Shown: positions 1-11,336, numbered from the stretch's first letter. The stretch: DNA of 64,000 nt from Omphiscola glabra (GCA_964017045.1 OZ024809.1:4340012-4404011), one strand, 5' to 3'. Notes: generated by a model from the sequence alone, not told the origin. Translations and numbers: made by a program.

Positions 1-21
1 ACCACCCCGAATCCCCCCCTG

Positions 22-216
22 TTGTGCTGGCTATGTCGTCTTATCATGTCGTGCTGGCTATGTCGTCTGCTCATGTCGTGCTGGCTACGTCGTCTGCTCA
101 CGTCGTGCTGGCTACGTCGTCTGCTCACGTCGTGCTGGCTACGTCGTCTGCTCACGTCGTGCTGGCTATGTCGTCAGCCCATGTCGTGCTGGCTATGTCG
201 TCTGCTTATGTCGTGG
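22..216. repeat. 27-bp minisatellite
   Basis: About seven units of GTGCTGGCTACGTCGTCTGC plus TCACGTC. The unit length is a multiple of three, which keeps two frames open. Confidence 0.9.
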
Positions 217-1585
217 AGCTTCTGATTTAGAATTATTTAGTAACTTCAGATGTTCGACTCTGTACTTCCTACCGTTTGTTTAAAAATTTAACAATGATAT
301 CATTACATATATCTCTTGACTTTCGTGGGATGTTCTCAAATATCCGAACTGTCCGAATGTCCGGCATTTCTTTGACCCATCAAGCTAGCTTTTCTGTTGG
401 GATATGCCTCAACCCCGACCTACCATCGAATTTTTTCTATTTTTTTTAAAGTCCTAATTACCTTTATATAGTGTCAATAACAGAGCAAATAAATACTGTA
501 CAAAAATATATCCCACATCTTCCATTACAGCCCCATACAACTTTAATACTTTAGTCCTTACACTGCCCCCCCCCCCCGGCCCAACTTTCTAATCAGTCTT
601 ACTAAACACCATCACCAATGCCTTCTTAACATGATCGCTCCCCCCCCCCCCCCATCTGATTCACCCAGACTTACAGACTTACATGTGCTCAACAGTTTGG
701 CTCTGCTATTATTAGACGACTTGGTTTACCGACGGTTCTCAGCCAGATAGCGCATGTCCTCAACATTTTATGCCCGATAACGTTAATGCCAGCTATTACT
801 AAACTGTTTTGAATTGGGGGGGGGGGGGTGCCTCATGCGATATCGCCAAAAATCTGAGAAGAGTTTAAGTTTGATACATATCATTATATATCTATTTGGG
901 TAGGGGGTGGTGAGGGTGTCGCACAAAATTACAAGTAAAGGAAAAAGGGGCGCGGCTGCGCATTGATTATATAAACCCGACTTAGCCCACCCGAAATCTT
1001 TCGGGTTACCAGCGGTTCTCAAGATCAACACGCGAACCTTAACGTCATAATGGCGAATAAAGTTATGGTGCAATCCTTGTTGAAACAATCGTACGTTGGG
1101 CTGGTTTCACTACACACCCGTGTGCTGTGTGATACGCGACACACGCACTGTATCAGTCGAGCTGACATTGCACACCAAATTACACGTTAGTGTGCATTTC
1201 ATCACATGCTTTGGGAACTGATTTCGCATTGAATGATAGCAAAGTACAGATAATCATCTGCGGGACTTCAACCGTAATGTAAACACAAATAATTAGGCAT
1301 TGGCAGCTTTTCATCTCTGCCTAGAGAAAGTTAAGCCGTTAGTAAATAAACTTTTCAATGTAAACGTTTATTGAAAAGAAAAAACACCTTTATAGTAAAC
1401 GTTTATAAATATTTAAGTGTACCTAATATTTAGCGTGCATAATTCACTCATTGGCCCAGGTCCCACCCAGGGCCAGGTCTAGCTTCACCCTTTCATACAT
1501 CAGTCACTTTGACATGTCATGGCTTTCTCTATGTTTATCTAATTCTCCGAACTGGCGAATGATGACCAACTCACTATACGCCAAG
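217..1585. other. Unassigned sequence
   Basis: No gene seen. It holds several homopolymer C or G tracts (about 567-580, 641-652, 818-828) and a CAGCGGTTCTCAA motif at 1009-1021 like a hAT end without a partner. Confidence 0.6.
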
Positions 1586-2275
1586 GTCAGCTTGACATCT
1601 GACCGATACCACCCTGGCATCTGACCACCATCGGTTTGACATCTGAACATCACACTGTCATCTGCAAACATCACGCTGTCATGTGACCAACATCACCTTG
1701 ACATCTGACCAACACCACTGATATCTGAACAACATCACCCTGTCATCTGACCAACATCACGCTGTCATGTGACTACCATCACCTTGTCATGTGACTACCA
1801 TCACCTTGACATCTGACCAACATCACCTTGACATCTGACCAACACCACCTTGACATCTGACCAACACCACCTTGACATCTGACCAACTACACCTTGACAT
1901 CTGACCAACATCACAATGACATCTGACCAACATCACTATGACATCTGACCAACATCACCTTGACATCTGACCAACATCACCTTGACATCTGACCAACATC
2001 ACTATGACATCTGACCAACATCACTATGACATCTGACCAACATCACTATGACATCTGACCAACATCACCTTGACATCTGACCAACACCACCTTGACATCT
2101 GACCAACACCACCTTGACATCTGACCAACATCACCCTGACATCTGACCATCACTATGATATCTGACTGACATCACCTTGAAATATGACCAATACCACCTT
2201 GACGTCTGACCAACACCACCTTGACATCTGACCAACACCACCTTGACATCTGACCAACACCACCTTGACATCTGA
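1586..2275. repeat. 22-bp minisatellite
   Basis: About 31 units of ACATCTGACCAACATCACCT TG, with CACCACC and CACTATG variants. Confidence 0.9.
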
Positions 2276-3338
2276 TGAACATAAACCCGAAGTCTGCCAA
2301 CATCACCACCACATAACCACTTACCAACTATCATTTCCACGGTATCGCCACCTTACCTCCTGGCAGGCCTCTGCTAAGCGCATCCGTCAAATCTTACCTG
2401 CTGATGACTGGCCAATACACCCCCCCCCCCCCCTAACGTTTATGACTGTGTTACTAAACTGACTTAACCATGTACCCACATGACACTCACAAGACCAGTC
2501 CCCCCTCACAACACCAGCTCCCCACAAACACACACCACACACCGTAATTACAGATCCCTTGATAAGGTAGACAACGCCGCTGTTGCGCGAGTAGATTCAT
2601 CGTGCGAGTTAACTCCACTTGGTTACGTGGCATTGGTACCGGTTACAAGTTGCAAGAAATGTAACATCGGCATCTGGAACAGCTTTTATCTAACAGCCGG
2701 CGGGCTGTATGGTGAGTTTCATTCCTGGGGGATCTGTGCCATGGTTGCCGCGCAACATGTTCAATTTGCCACATACATTTTTCGCGGTAAAACTAATTCT
2801 TTTGTCCCCTGCAGTGGTCGACAAATTCATTAGCCAATAGAGCCAAAAATCAGCTGCAGGACGATTAAAAAAATTTTGAGAGCAAAATTTCTTTTCAAGA
2901 GCCTGTCAAGAACCATGTTTGTGGCCGACTGACCGAGCCGCACTCGTGTCATTAAAGAACCGCATACGGCACGAGCCGCGATATTCTGACCACTGGTCCC
3001 CTGCAAGTCGTTGCCTAGAATAAAAAAAACGTCAGTTTCAGCCACAACCCCATGGAACCGCTCAACCCCCTCCCGGGGGTATCACGGTGGGAACTTTAGG
3101 GAATGCAGTGGTTCCATATAGCACGTGTTTGAGAAACATAAATTTTCAAGACATAAATGTAAGGTTTCCGATGCATGATTATATCTGTAATACTTTAGGA
3201 TCCTTCCCTCTTAGGAACACTGTTTAGGCTTGTTTCGTATAGTACTTTTTAGCACTGTTAATGTACTTTTGGTGTACGTGTACATTTTTTTTAATTCTTT
3301 AAAAGATAACATTTGTAATAATTATCAAATAAATTTTG
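2276..3338. other. Region upstream of the TNF-ligand gene
   Basis: No coding exon recognised. A 117-codon open frame at 2480-2833 shows no domain. The segment may hold the promoter and a 5' non-coding exon (possible donor at 2712), but no TATA box or initiator could be chosen with confidence. Confidence 0.4.
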
Positions 3339-3382
3339 TTTTTCTATTTGTTGACAGTATAACAGAAACGTCCTTCACAACC
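3339..3382 (+). promoter_or_regulatory. 3' splice site and 5' UTR of the TNF-ligand gene
   Basis: A pyrimidine-rich tract ending TTGTTGACAG (AG at 3356-3357) precedes 25 bases of presumed 5' UTR and then the ATG. This implies that transcription starts further upstream with a non-coding exon. One possible donor is TATG|GTGAGT at 2711-2712, within an otherwise unassigned GC-richer stretch (2560-2830). The link is an inference and no core promoter could be identified. Confidence 0.45.
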
Positions 3383-3898
3383 ATGGCCAAGGACACGCGG
3401 GTGACCTTCGACTCCGCGCCATGCCCGGAAGTCGCTGTCAACAAACAGTCTCAGCACAAGGTGCACTGCCACCGCGGCGCCGACCGCCAGATCTCGTACG
3501 AAGACGCCGAGAACTGCGTCAACGAGATGAGCGAGTCCTTCCCTGCACTCAGCACGAGGGCGCATCGCCTCATGAGACAGGTCTCTGGTTCTTTCAACAG
3601 CCGGACTATTAAGGTGGCCCTAATTCTCTCCGTCATATTGAACCTCCTGCTCGCCGTCCCGTTCGGGATTTTTTTCGGGATATGGATGTCGCAGAAGAGC
3701 GACGCCGCGTCATCGCCCGCCACCACGTCGGTCTTATCGCCGCCCTTCTCTTCGCTGGCGTCGGAGCAGACGACGATAGAGTTCTGCGTGCTGTGTTCGG
3801 ATCTCAACAAGTTCGAGATGAAGCTGGTCAAGGTCAAATCCAAGAACGGGATTTGCTGCATCAACGAGAACGCTTCGGATTTCGACGAGAAGAGATTT
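3383..3898 (+). CDS. TNF ligand superfamily member, coding exon 1 (tail, membrane span, stalk)
   Basis: This is the first coding exon of a 350-residue type II membrane protein, residues 1-172. The start is the ATG at 3383, in a good Kozak setting (ACAACCATGG) 25 bases after a splice acceptor; the frame is open further upstream, but that part is AT-rich and lies before the acceptor. Residues 1-74 are a polar cytoplasmic tail, about 76-102 a single hydrophobic span (ALILSVILNLLLAVPFGIFF), and 103-172 an extracellular stalk, first Ser/Thr/Pro-rich and then with Cys135, Cys138, Cys158 and Cys159 and an N-glycosylation sequon at Asn163. The exon ends in phase 0 at TTT|GTAAGT. It is much richer in GC than its flanks. 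TNF ligands are trimeric cytokines that signal through TNF receptors in apoptosis and immunity. Which subfamily this is cannot be told from the tail; the identification rests on exon 3. Confidence 0.85.
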
Positions 3899-3929
3899 GT
3901 AAGTATCTGATTGACTGTACAGTTAATGG

Positions 3930-4250
3930 CCACATATGGGTGCAATCAATTGTCATATATGGGTCCAAACAAGGGTCATATATGGGTCCAAACAAAGGTC
4001 ATATATGGATTCAATTCAATTATCTAAATATGGGTCCAATCAATAGTCATATTGGTCTAATTAAGTGTCTCAATATGGGCCCATCAATGGTCTCAATGTG
4101 GGTCCAATCAATTGTATTAAAAAAAATATTGATCCAATCATTGATCTCAATATGGGCAGATCAGTGGCCTAATATATAAGAATCCAATTAATGTTCTTAA
4201 TATGTTTTATTGGACTCGAATCAGTGGTCTTCAATCCAATCAAAGGTTGG
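3930..4250. repeat. Degenerate 23-bp minisatellite
   Basis: Units related to CATATATGGGTCCAAACAAG GGT start about 30 bases after the exon-1 donor and decay rightwards. Confidence 0.7.
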
Positions 4251-4545
4251 TTTGAGTCCATCTGGACATAGACAGATATTCCAAAATAACTACCGGTGTT
4301 GTGTGAACACGTTCCCTGTCACAATTCCATGGAAGCTGGCCTGTTGCTCGTTTTGGTGCATGACGTTATTTGACAGGGCCGTGGTGTTTGTGTCCCTAAA
4401 GTGAACGTGAAACATCGGACTAGGACTTGGCAGTAACGAAGCTGCAGATTAGAACTCAACGAGGCCATTGCCATGAGATATAATAAAACAAACTCCAGAA
4501 TATAGTGTCCCATACGTCCATTGTCAACAAGTTACACCATAGCAT

Positions 4546-4768
4546 ACTACAATACACCAGACTACATTACACCAGACTACATTACATCAGACCACATTAC
4601 ACCAGACTACATTACACCTGACTACATTACACCAGAACACATTACACCAGAACAAATTACACCAGACTACATTACACCAGAACACTTTACACCAGACTAC
4701 ATTACACCAGAACACATTACACCAGACTACATTACACCAGAACACATTACACCAGACTACATTACACC
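4546..4768. repeat. 15-bp minisatellite
   Basis: About 15 units of ACTACATTACACCAG, with ACACATTACACCAG variants. Confidence 0.9.
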
Positions 4769-4783
4769 ATGTAATGTGGAAGA

Positions 4784-5127
4784 TTTAAGTTTTGGGACTA
4801 ACCTATAGTGCCAGTGAGTACTTAGGTTTTGAGATTAACCTATAGTTCCAGTGAGTATTTAGGTTTTGAGACTAGCCTCTAGTGCCAGTGAGTACTTAGG
4901 TTTTGAGACTAGCCTATAGTGCCAGTGAGTACTTAGGTTTTGAGACTAACCTATAGTGCCAGTGAGTACTTAGGTTTTGAGACTAACCTATAGTGCCAGT
5001 GAGTACTTAGGTTTTGAGACTAACCTATAGTGCCAGTGAGTACTTAGGTTTTGAGACTAACCTATAGTGCCAGTGAGTACTTAGGTTTTGAGACTAACCT
5101 ATAGTAGGTTTTGAGACTAACCTATAG
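4784..5127. repeat. 37-bp minisatellite
   Basis: About nine units of TTTTGAGACTAACCTATAGT followed by GCCAGTGAGTACTTAGG. Confidence 0.9.
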
Positions 5128-5231
5128 TGGCGGCGAGTTTTTTTATCAAGATTGGTTTATTGAATTTCGTTTAGTTTTTTTTTTAAATCTTAGGACCACC
5201 TCCCAAAACCTTCAATAAAAAATGTGTGGTC

Positions 5232-5490
5232 GGACCACTCATGTATCTGAGATTGATCATACCACTAATGTATCTGAGATTGATCATACCACTCATGTAT
5301 TAGAGATTGATCAGACCACTCATGTATCTGAGATTGATCAGACCACTCATGTATCTGAGATTGATCATACCACTCATGTATTAGAGATTGATCAGACCAC
5401 TCATGTATCTGAGATTGATCAGACCACTCATGCATCTGAGATTGATCAGACCACTCATGTATTTGAGATTGATCAGACCACTCATGCACC
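5232..5490. repeat. 27-bp minisatellite
   Basis: Ten units of ACCACTCATGTATCTGAGAT TGATCAG. Confidence 0.9.
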
Positions 5491-5683
5491 CTAGGCTGAT
5501 GCTGTATATTTGTAAGATTGTATTCGGGTGCCTTGGGCCATGGGAAAATAACTCCACCGAGGTGTGTACGAACTAAGTCAAAGACAGAAAGATGGAGAAT
5601 GTTGATTGCTAGAGAGAATTGGGTCAAACAAGAAAGCGAGACACACACAAAGAGACAGAGAGGGAGCACAAATTGGTCTCTTG

Positions 5684-5732
<49 letters not shown>
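5684..5732. repeat. Compound microsatellite (CA)n(TA)n(GA)n
   Basis: Three dinucleotide runs directly follow one another. Confidence 0.9.
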
Positions 5733-5733
<1 letters not shown>

Positions 5734-5904
5734 TTTGTTTACAATTCGTAGCGAAACAAAGGGAGTTGTGTACATAGTGTAGTTAGAGATATATTGAAAG
5801 AGGGAGAGGTGTAGAGGGAGTTTTGTAAAAGAGAGAGGGAGTGCCTGTATGATAGAGAGAGGGGCTGTCTGTAACAGAGAGGGGGGTGTTTGCATAAAAG
5901 AGCT

Positions 5905-7566
5905 GTGTACATTATGCCATGAGAGAGAGACAGTGAAAGAGAGAGAGAGCTGTCACATTATGCCATGAGAGAGAGAGAGAGACAGTGAAAGAGAGAGAGA
6001 GAGAGCTGTCACATTATGCCATGAGAGAGAGACAGTGAAAGAGAGAGAGAGCTGTGTACATTATGCCATGAGAGAGAGACAGTGAAAGAGAGAGAGAGCT
6101 GTCACATTATGCCATGAGAGAGAGACAGTGAAAGAAAGAGAGAGAGAGAGCTGTCACATTATGCCATGAGAGAGAGACAGTGAAAGAAAAAGAGAGAGAG
6201 AGAGCTGTCACATTATGCCATGAGAGAGAGACAGTGAAAGAAAAAGAGAGAGAGAGAGCTGTCACATTATGCCATGAGAGAGAGAGACAGTGAAAGAAAA
6301 AGAGAGAGAGCTGTCACATTATGCCATAAGAGAGAGAGACAGTGAAAGAAAGAGAGAGAGAGAGCTGTCACATTATGCCATGAGAGAGAGACAGTGAAAG
6401 AGAGAGAGAGAGAGCTGTCACATTATGCCATGAGAGAGAGACAGTGAAAGAGAGAGAGAGCTGTCACATTATGCCATGAGAGAGAGACAGTGAAAGAAAA
6501 AGAGAGAGAGAGCTGTCACATTATGCCATGAGAGAGAGACAGTGAAAGAAAGAGAGAGAGAGAGAGCTGTCACATTATGCCATGAGAGAGAGACAGTGAA
6601 AGAAAAAGAGAGAGAGAGAGCTGTCACATTATGCCATGAGAGAGAGACAGTGAAAGAAAAAGAGAGAGAGAGAGCTGTCACATTATGCCATGAGAGAGAG
6701 ACAGTGAAAGAAAAAGAGAGAGAGCTGTCACATTATGCCATGAGAGAGAGACAGTGAAAGAAAGAGAGAGAGAGAGCTGTCACATTATGCCATGAGAGAG
6801 ACAGTGAAAGAGAGAGAGAGAGAGCTGTCACATTATGCCATGAGAGAGAGACAGTGAAAGAGAGAGAGAGCTGTCACATTATGCCATGAGAGAGAGACAG
6901 TGAAAGAAAAAGAGAGAGAGAGCTGTCACATTATGCCATGAGAGAGAGACAGTGAAAGAAAGAGAGAGAGAGAGAGAGCTGTCACATTATGCCATGAGAG
7001 AGAGACAGTGAAAGAAAAAGAGAGAGAGAGCTGTCACATTATGCCATGAGAGAGACAGTGAAAGAAAGAGATAGAGAGAGAGCTGTGTACATTATGCCAT
7101 GAGAGAGAGAAAGTGAAAGAAAGAGAGAGAGAGAGAGCTGTGTACATTATGCCATGAGAGAGAGACAGTGAAAGAAAGAGAGAGAGAGAGAGAGCTGTGT
7201 ACATTATGCCATGAGAGAGAGCCAGTGAAAGAAAGAGAGAGAGAGAGAGCTGTGTACATTATGCCATGAGAGAGAGACAGTGAAAGAAAGAGAGAGAGAG
7301 AGAGCTGTGTACATTATGCCATGAGAGAGAGACAGTGAAAGAAAGAGAGAGAGAGAGAGAGCTGTGTACATTATGCCATGAGAGAGAGACGGTGAAAGAA
7401 CGAGAGAGAGAGAGAGAGCTGTGTACATTATGCCATGAGAGAGAGACAGTGAAAGAAAGAGAGAGAAACAGAGCTGTCACATTATGCCATGAGAGAGAGA
7501 CAGTGAAAGAGAGAGAGAGAGAGAGAGCTGTGTACATTATGCCATGAGAGAGAGAGACAGTGAAAG
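5905..7566. repeat. Purine-rich 45-55-bp minisatellite
   Basis: More than 30 units, each a GAGAGAGAGACAGTGAAAGA segment plus a (GA)n run of variable length plus CTGTCACATTATGCCAT. Left and right ends carry the variant CTGTGTACATTATGCCAT. Nested (GA)n length variation makes the unit length differ from copy to copy. Confidence 0.95.
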
Positions 7567-7839
7567 TGTACATCTCACCCAACAGTCCACCCGTGTTATC
7601 CCGTTATCTGCTTGCACTTGGCACTGACGAGCATTCCACACCAATGAAACGCTGCGCAACTGTGACGCACACAACGATATCACGTCTCTCATTTGACCGC
7701 CTCAATCTACCACTTTCGCTCTTAGGCCCCGCTGGAGATAAATATGGGACCATTTTTTTTTTGCAACCGTCTCACAATGGAAAGGTGTGTCTATTAATCT
7801 AGGCACCTTGAACGTTTTATGAAAGGATAAAGACTGATA
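7567..7839. other. Unassigned intronic sequence
   Basis: No exon compatible with the TNF gene and no repeat recognised. Confidence 0.5.
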
Positions 7840-7915
7840 TAGGGCTGGATCTGAACCCAACCCTCAAACATTAGCCTTAGGCATGCCCTAGTTAACTCGT
7901 AGCGCTCCCCCGTGA
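7840..7915 (-). mobile_element. tRNA-like SINE head
   Basis: Read on the minus strand, GGTTCAGATCC (7847-7858) is a near-consensus RNA polymerase III B box, preceded about 55 bases upstream by GGAGCGCTACGAGTTAACTA, which resembles a tRNA 5' half with a weak A box. It is followed by an unrelated tail. Its sequence differs from the SINE heads at 8.2 and 50.9 kb. Confidence 0.4.
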
Positions 7916-7989
7916 CAAACAAATACTTCAATCATTATTTTAAAAGATAAAATCATTTTTTTTTGGGGGGGGGGGAGAGGGAATATCTA

Positions 7990-8130
7990 ATTTACACATA
8001 CTTTCACAGGCTAGAAATTAACAGGGACCCGACCTTTCGGCATTGCAGCCGGGTACCGGAAACTCTAGCGCATCTGTTGCCCGAATGCCCGTCACTAGAC
8101 GTTTCAGGGGAGGCCAGGGCGGGCGGGAGA
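7990..8130 (+). pseudogene. Non-LTR retrotransposon C-terminal zinc-knuckle fragment
   Basis: The frame reads HRLEINRDPTFRHCSRVPE followed by TLAHLLPECPSL. The H-R-L ... P-x-C/F-x-x-C ... E-T-x-x-H-L-L-x-E-C-P pattern is the reverse-transcriptase-associated zinc-binding tail found downstream of RT or RNase H domains in I/jockey-type LINEs. The first cysteine is replaced by Phe, and no RT lies upstream, so it is a dead fragment. It sits in intron 1 of the TNF-ligand gene, directly before a tRNA-like SINE head. Confidence 0.6.
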
Positions 8131-8154
8131 GTCCTACGTCACGACAATGTCATA

Positions 8155-8230
8155 GGGCACAGCTCAGCTGATGGAGCTGGTTGCCCGTGCACTAGTCGGG
8201 GCTTCGAGAGCTTAAGTTCAAACCTCCTCG
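8155..8230 (+). mobile_element. tRNA-like SINE head
   Basis: An A-box-like CAGCTCAGCTGATGG (8160-8174) and a B-box-like GTTCAAACC (8216-8224) are spaced as in a tRNA gene. The arms pair poorly, so this is a tRNA-derived SINE remnant and not a functional tRNA. It lies just downstream of the LINE zinc-knuckle fragment. Confidence 0.45.
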
Positions 8231-8705
8231 AGAATGTGTGTGCTAGTTACGACAGCGTTCATCCGTAGTGAATAAAATAAACGCACGGCATCCGTTGTGA
8301 AACACTCTTCATCGCCTGCTTGCTGGGGGGAAGAACTTATTGAACACGCCGTTGCTTAAACAATCAATATTTTATTAATCAATATGTAATAATCAGTTAT
8401 CGATTTTTTTACAAAATTAATAGATGCAAATGATACCACGATGCGTATGAAAATAATAATAATTTTGAATACAGATTTATGTGTATATCAAGAAAATATT
8501 TAATATTTATAAAAATAAATCATTTTACAATCTTGAAATTTTATTTAATCTTTCATTGCATATCATTATTTAATCCCACCAATCGATAATCACATGGTGT
8601 AATCACTTTACAGAAGGTACCCCCCCTCACACACACACACACTAGCACACTCACAGACACAAACCTAGCAGCTTGTCAAAGTGTGTGCACGCACCCTTGT
8701 GTTCA
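8231..8705. other. Unassigned AT-rich intronic sequence
   Basis: Nothing recognised apart from a short (CA)n run at 8628-8641. Confidence 0.5.
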
Positions 8706-9186
8706 GTTTCAAGAAAGAGAAGTCAAGCAATACACATTTATTAGTGTGTTCACAGTTTCAATACAGAGAAGTCAAGCAATACACATTTATTAGTGTGTTC
8801 GCAGTTTCAAGACAGAGAAGTCAAGCAATACACATTTATTAGTGTGTTCACAGTTTAATACAGGGAAGTCAAGCAATACACATTTATTAGTGTGTTCACA
8901 GTTTCAATACAGAGAAGTCAAGCAATACACATTTATTAGTGTGTTCACAGTTTCAATACAGAGAAGTCAAGCAATACACATTTATTAGTGTGTTCACAGT
9001 TTCAATACAGAGAAGTCAAGCAATACACATTTATTAGTGTGTTCACAGTTTCAAGACAGAGAAGTCAAGCAATACACATTTATTAGTGTGTTCACAGTTT
9101 CAATACAGAGAAGTCAAGCAATACACATTTATTAGTGTGTTCACAGTTTCAATACAGAGAAGTCAAGCAATACACATTTATTAGTG
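8706..9186. repeat. 49-bp minisatellite
   Basis: About ten near-identical units containing AGAAGTCAAGCAATACACAT and TTATTAGTGTGTTCACAG. The high identity suggests recent homogenisation. Confidence 0.95.
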
Positions 9187-9561
9187 AATATTTTTCTTGT
9201 GCTTTTGTGTCCATGACGATAGTTTTATTAAAAAAATCACGGTCGATCTGATGGGATCGATATATTCAAACAGATGAATCGATATGCAGATTCCTACCTT
9301 TTAACAGAGTAATCGATCTCTTCAAGATTCGATTATACTTATTTCCCAGAATATTCACTCCCCTCGAATCCAGTTTCTCTTTAAATTTCCCTTTTTGCCC
9401 CCCTGAACAACTTCCATTTTTTTTTAAATTTATGTTGTTGGTTTATTGTTTATGCTTTGAAAACCTCCAGGGGCGTGTCCTGTCTCTACAAGAATTTTCC
9501 ATTCATCTCGTTTACACGTTGGGTTTGCTTCTTTCTTTAATTTTTTTAAAACCTCATTTTC
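9187..9561. other. Unassigned intronic sequence
   Basis: No exon or repeat recognised; T-rich. Confidence 0.5.
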
Positions 9562-9690
9562 GCCACACACATCCTACACACATCGCTCCACACATCCTAC
9601 ACACATCGATCCACACATCCTACACACATCCTACACACATCGCTCCACACATCCTACACACATCGCTCCACACATCCTACACTCATCGCT
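9562..9690. repeat. 23-bp minisatellite
   Basis: About five to six units of CCACACATCCTACACACATC GCT, ended by the family B hAT MITE. Confidence 0.85.
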
Positions 9691-9692
9691 AC

Positions 9693-9873
9693 CAGGGCCG
9701 ACCCTAACAATTGCGGGGCCCTTTGCGAAACGGATTGAGCGGAGCCCTTTCTGGGTAGGAATAAGGATAATAAGGGAAAATTAAGATTTTGTATTAGAAA
9801 ATAAATTCGGGGCGGGGACTATGAAAGTGCGGGGCCCATTGCGGCCGCATAGGTTGCAATGGCCTAAGGCCCC
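9693..9873. mobile_element. hAT-type MITE (family B, copy 1)
   Basis: It begins CAGGGCCGACCC and contains AAAATTAAGATTTTGTATTAG and GGGGCCCATTGCGGCCGC, as at 41.2 kb, but has an extra internal segment. The right end (GGCCTAAGGCCCC) has lost the terminal CCGGCCCTG. It follows directly on the 23-bp array at 9562-9690, so it too went into or beside a minisatellite. Confidence 0.65.
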
Positions 9874-10564
9874 GATACACACCTTTTTGACAAGCACAAT
9901 ACGTCACAATAATACGATGTCACAATAGGAATCCAGAGTAAAAACAGGAAACTCCAACAATCCACAAGTGGCGTAGCTAGGCTGAGTGCCACCCGGGGCG
10001 TGCCAAGACCTTTTCTGCCCCCTCCCCTTCCACCAGGGAAACTCTGCACTTGGCCAAAAATCCCGACCTGTTAAGAAAAAATATAGTGCCGCCGATGGGC
10101 TGAGCGCCCCATCCTTGCCACTTCACCCCCTCACTTTGTCCCCACCATGATAATTATTTATTTTATATGTCTCTATGCCTCTCTCTTTCTCCCCCTCAAG
10201 CACGCCATCTTTCTTTATCGACCTTTCTCTCTCTCACTCACCACTGTTTCACACACCCGCACACCAGGTCACTGAGGAGAAACTCACACAGGTTGTTTCT
10301 TCTGACCTAGATTCATTCACGGGATTCCCCCAATCAAGAAAAAACTTTTAAAAAAGGGATGAAGACCGTCTGCTCTGATTAAACCCATCGTCTGCCTGTC
10401 TCCGAATTAAGTGAACAGCATCAAAGTGAATCACCACACACACACTCGACATGTGGAGATAGCGCTCGGAATTTCCCACCTCTTACAATTTGATAGTTTT
10501 GACACAACTTGTGTGTTTGTATGTGTGAGTGAGTGTGTCTTGTCTTTGTGTGTCAGAGAGATAC

Positions 10565-10597
<33 letters not shown>

Positions 10598-11086
10598 CTG
10601 AGAGAGGTAAAATGATTTACATTTATTTTTCTCTCTCAAGCCTAAATTCAACACTTAAATTTGTGTTATTGACAAGTTCACGATTTATTTACTCTACCCA
10701 CTTCCCTCTTTCCCGCCCTGAATTCTGAAATCCATTTTTAATAAATAAAATACCATCGAAGCCTATTTTGGCACCACCAAAAGTCTCACGCCCGGGGAAA
10801 TCTGTCCTATTTGCCCCCCCCCCCCCCCGGACACTTTAAAAAACCCAACTCAACTACGCCTCTGGTTACTGAGCCATCGAGGGTTATAAATATGTACTTC
10901 ATAATTTATTATTTTAAATAAAGAGTTAAAATTGAACGCCTTAATGTCGTCGCCCAACCGCCTCCCCACGCCCCCAGACTACCCCTTCAAGTACTGCCCC
11001 GGGCGTCACAAACTCTTACTACGCTACAAAGTCCAGGTCAGCGTCACCGAAAACACGCCTAACCACCCAGCAGTAAATAAAAACAC
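9874..11086. other. Unassigned intronic sequence with transposon debris
   Basis: GTGGCGTAGCTAGG at 9968-9981 looks like a hAT end of the family C type, but no partner was delimited. There are also a (GA)n run (10556-10606) and a poly(C) tract (10818-10828). Confidence 0.45.
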
Positions 11087-11304
11087 GTAGACCACGCCTC
11101 TCTTACCAAATACGTTCGTAGACCACGCCTCTCTTACCAAATACGTTCGTAGACCACGCCTCTCTTACCAAATACGTTCGTAGACCACGCCTCTCTTACC
11201 AAATACGTTCGTAGACCACGCCTCTCTTACCAAATACGTTCGTAGACCACGCCTCTCTTACCAAATACGTTCGTAGACCACGCCTCTCTTACCAAATGCA
11301 TTAG
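11087..11304. repeat. 31-bp minisatellite next to the exon 2 acceptor
   Basis: Seven units of GTAGACCACGCCTCTCTTAC CAAATACGTTC. The last, diverged unit ends about 32 bases before the AG of exon 2. Confidence 0.95.
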
Positions 11305-11336
11305 TATCTTTTTTTTCTTCTTCTGTTGCTTTCCAG

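Larger units (their letters stand above)
3899..11336 (+). other. Intron 1 of the TNF-ligand gene
   Basis: The intron is 7438 bp with GTAAGT and TTTCCAG ends, phase 0. It contains nine separate tandem arrays, a LINE fragment, two tRNA-like SINE heads and a hAT MITE (listed separately). No additional exon compatible with phase 0 on both sides and with a TNF stalk was recognised inside it. Confidence 0.75.

Noticed and set aside
2480..2833. 117-codon open frame upstream of the TNF-ligand gene
   Set aside because: No recognisable domain and no clear exon borders apart from one possible donor. It is kept only as a possible 5' non-coding exon region.
8155..8230. Functional tRNA gene
   Set aside because: The T arm and acceptor arm pair poorly and no complete cloverleaf forms, so it is called a SINE head.
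8706..9186. CRISPR-like direct repeats
   Set aside because: The repeats are contiguous, with no unique spacers, and the genome is eukaryotic; it is a minisatellite.
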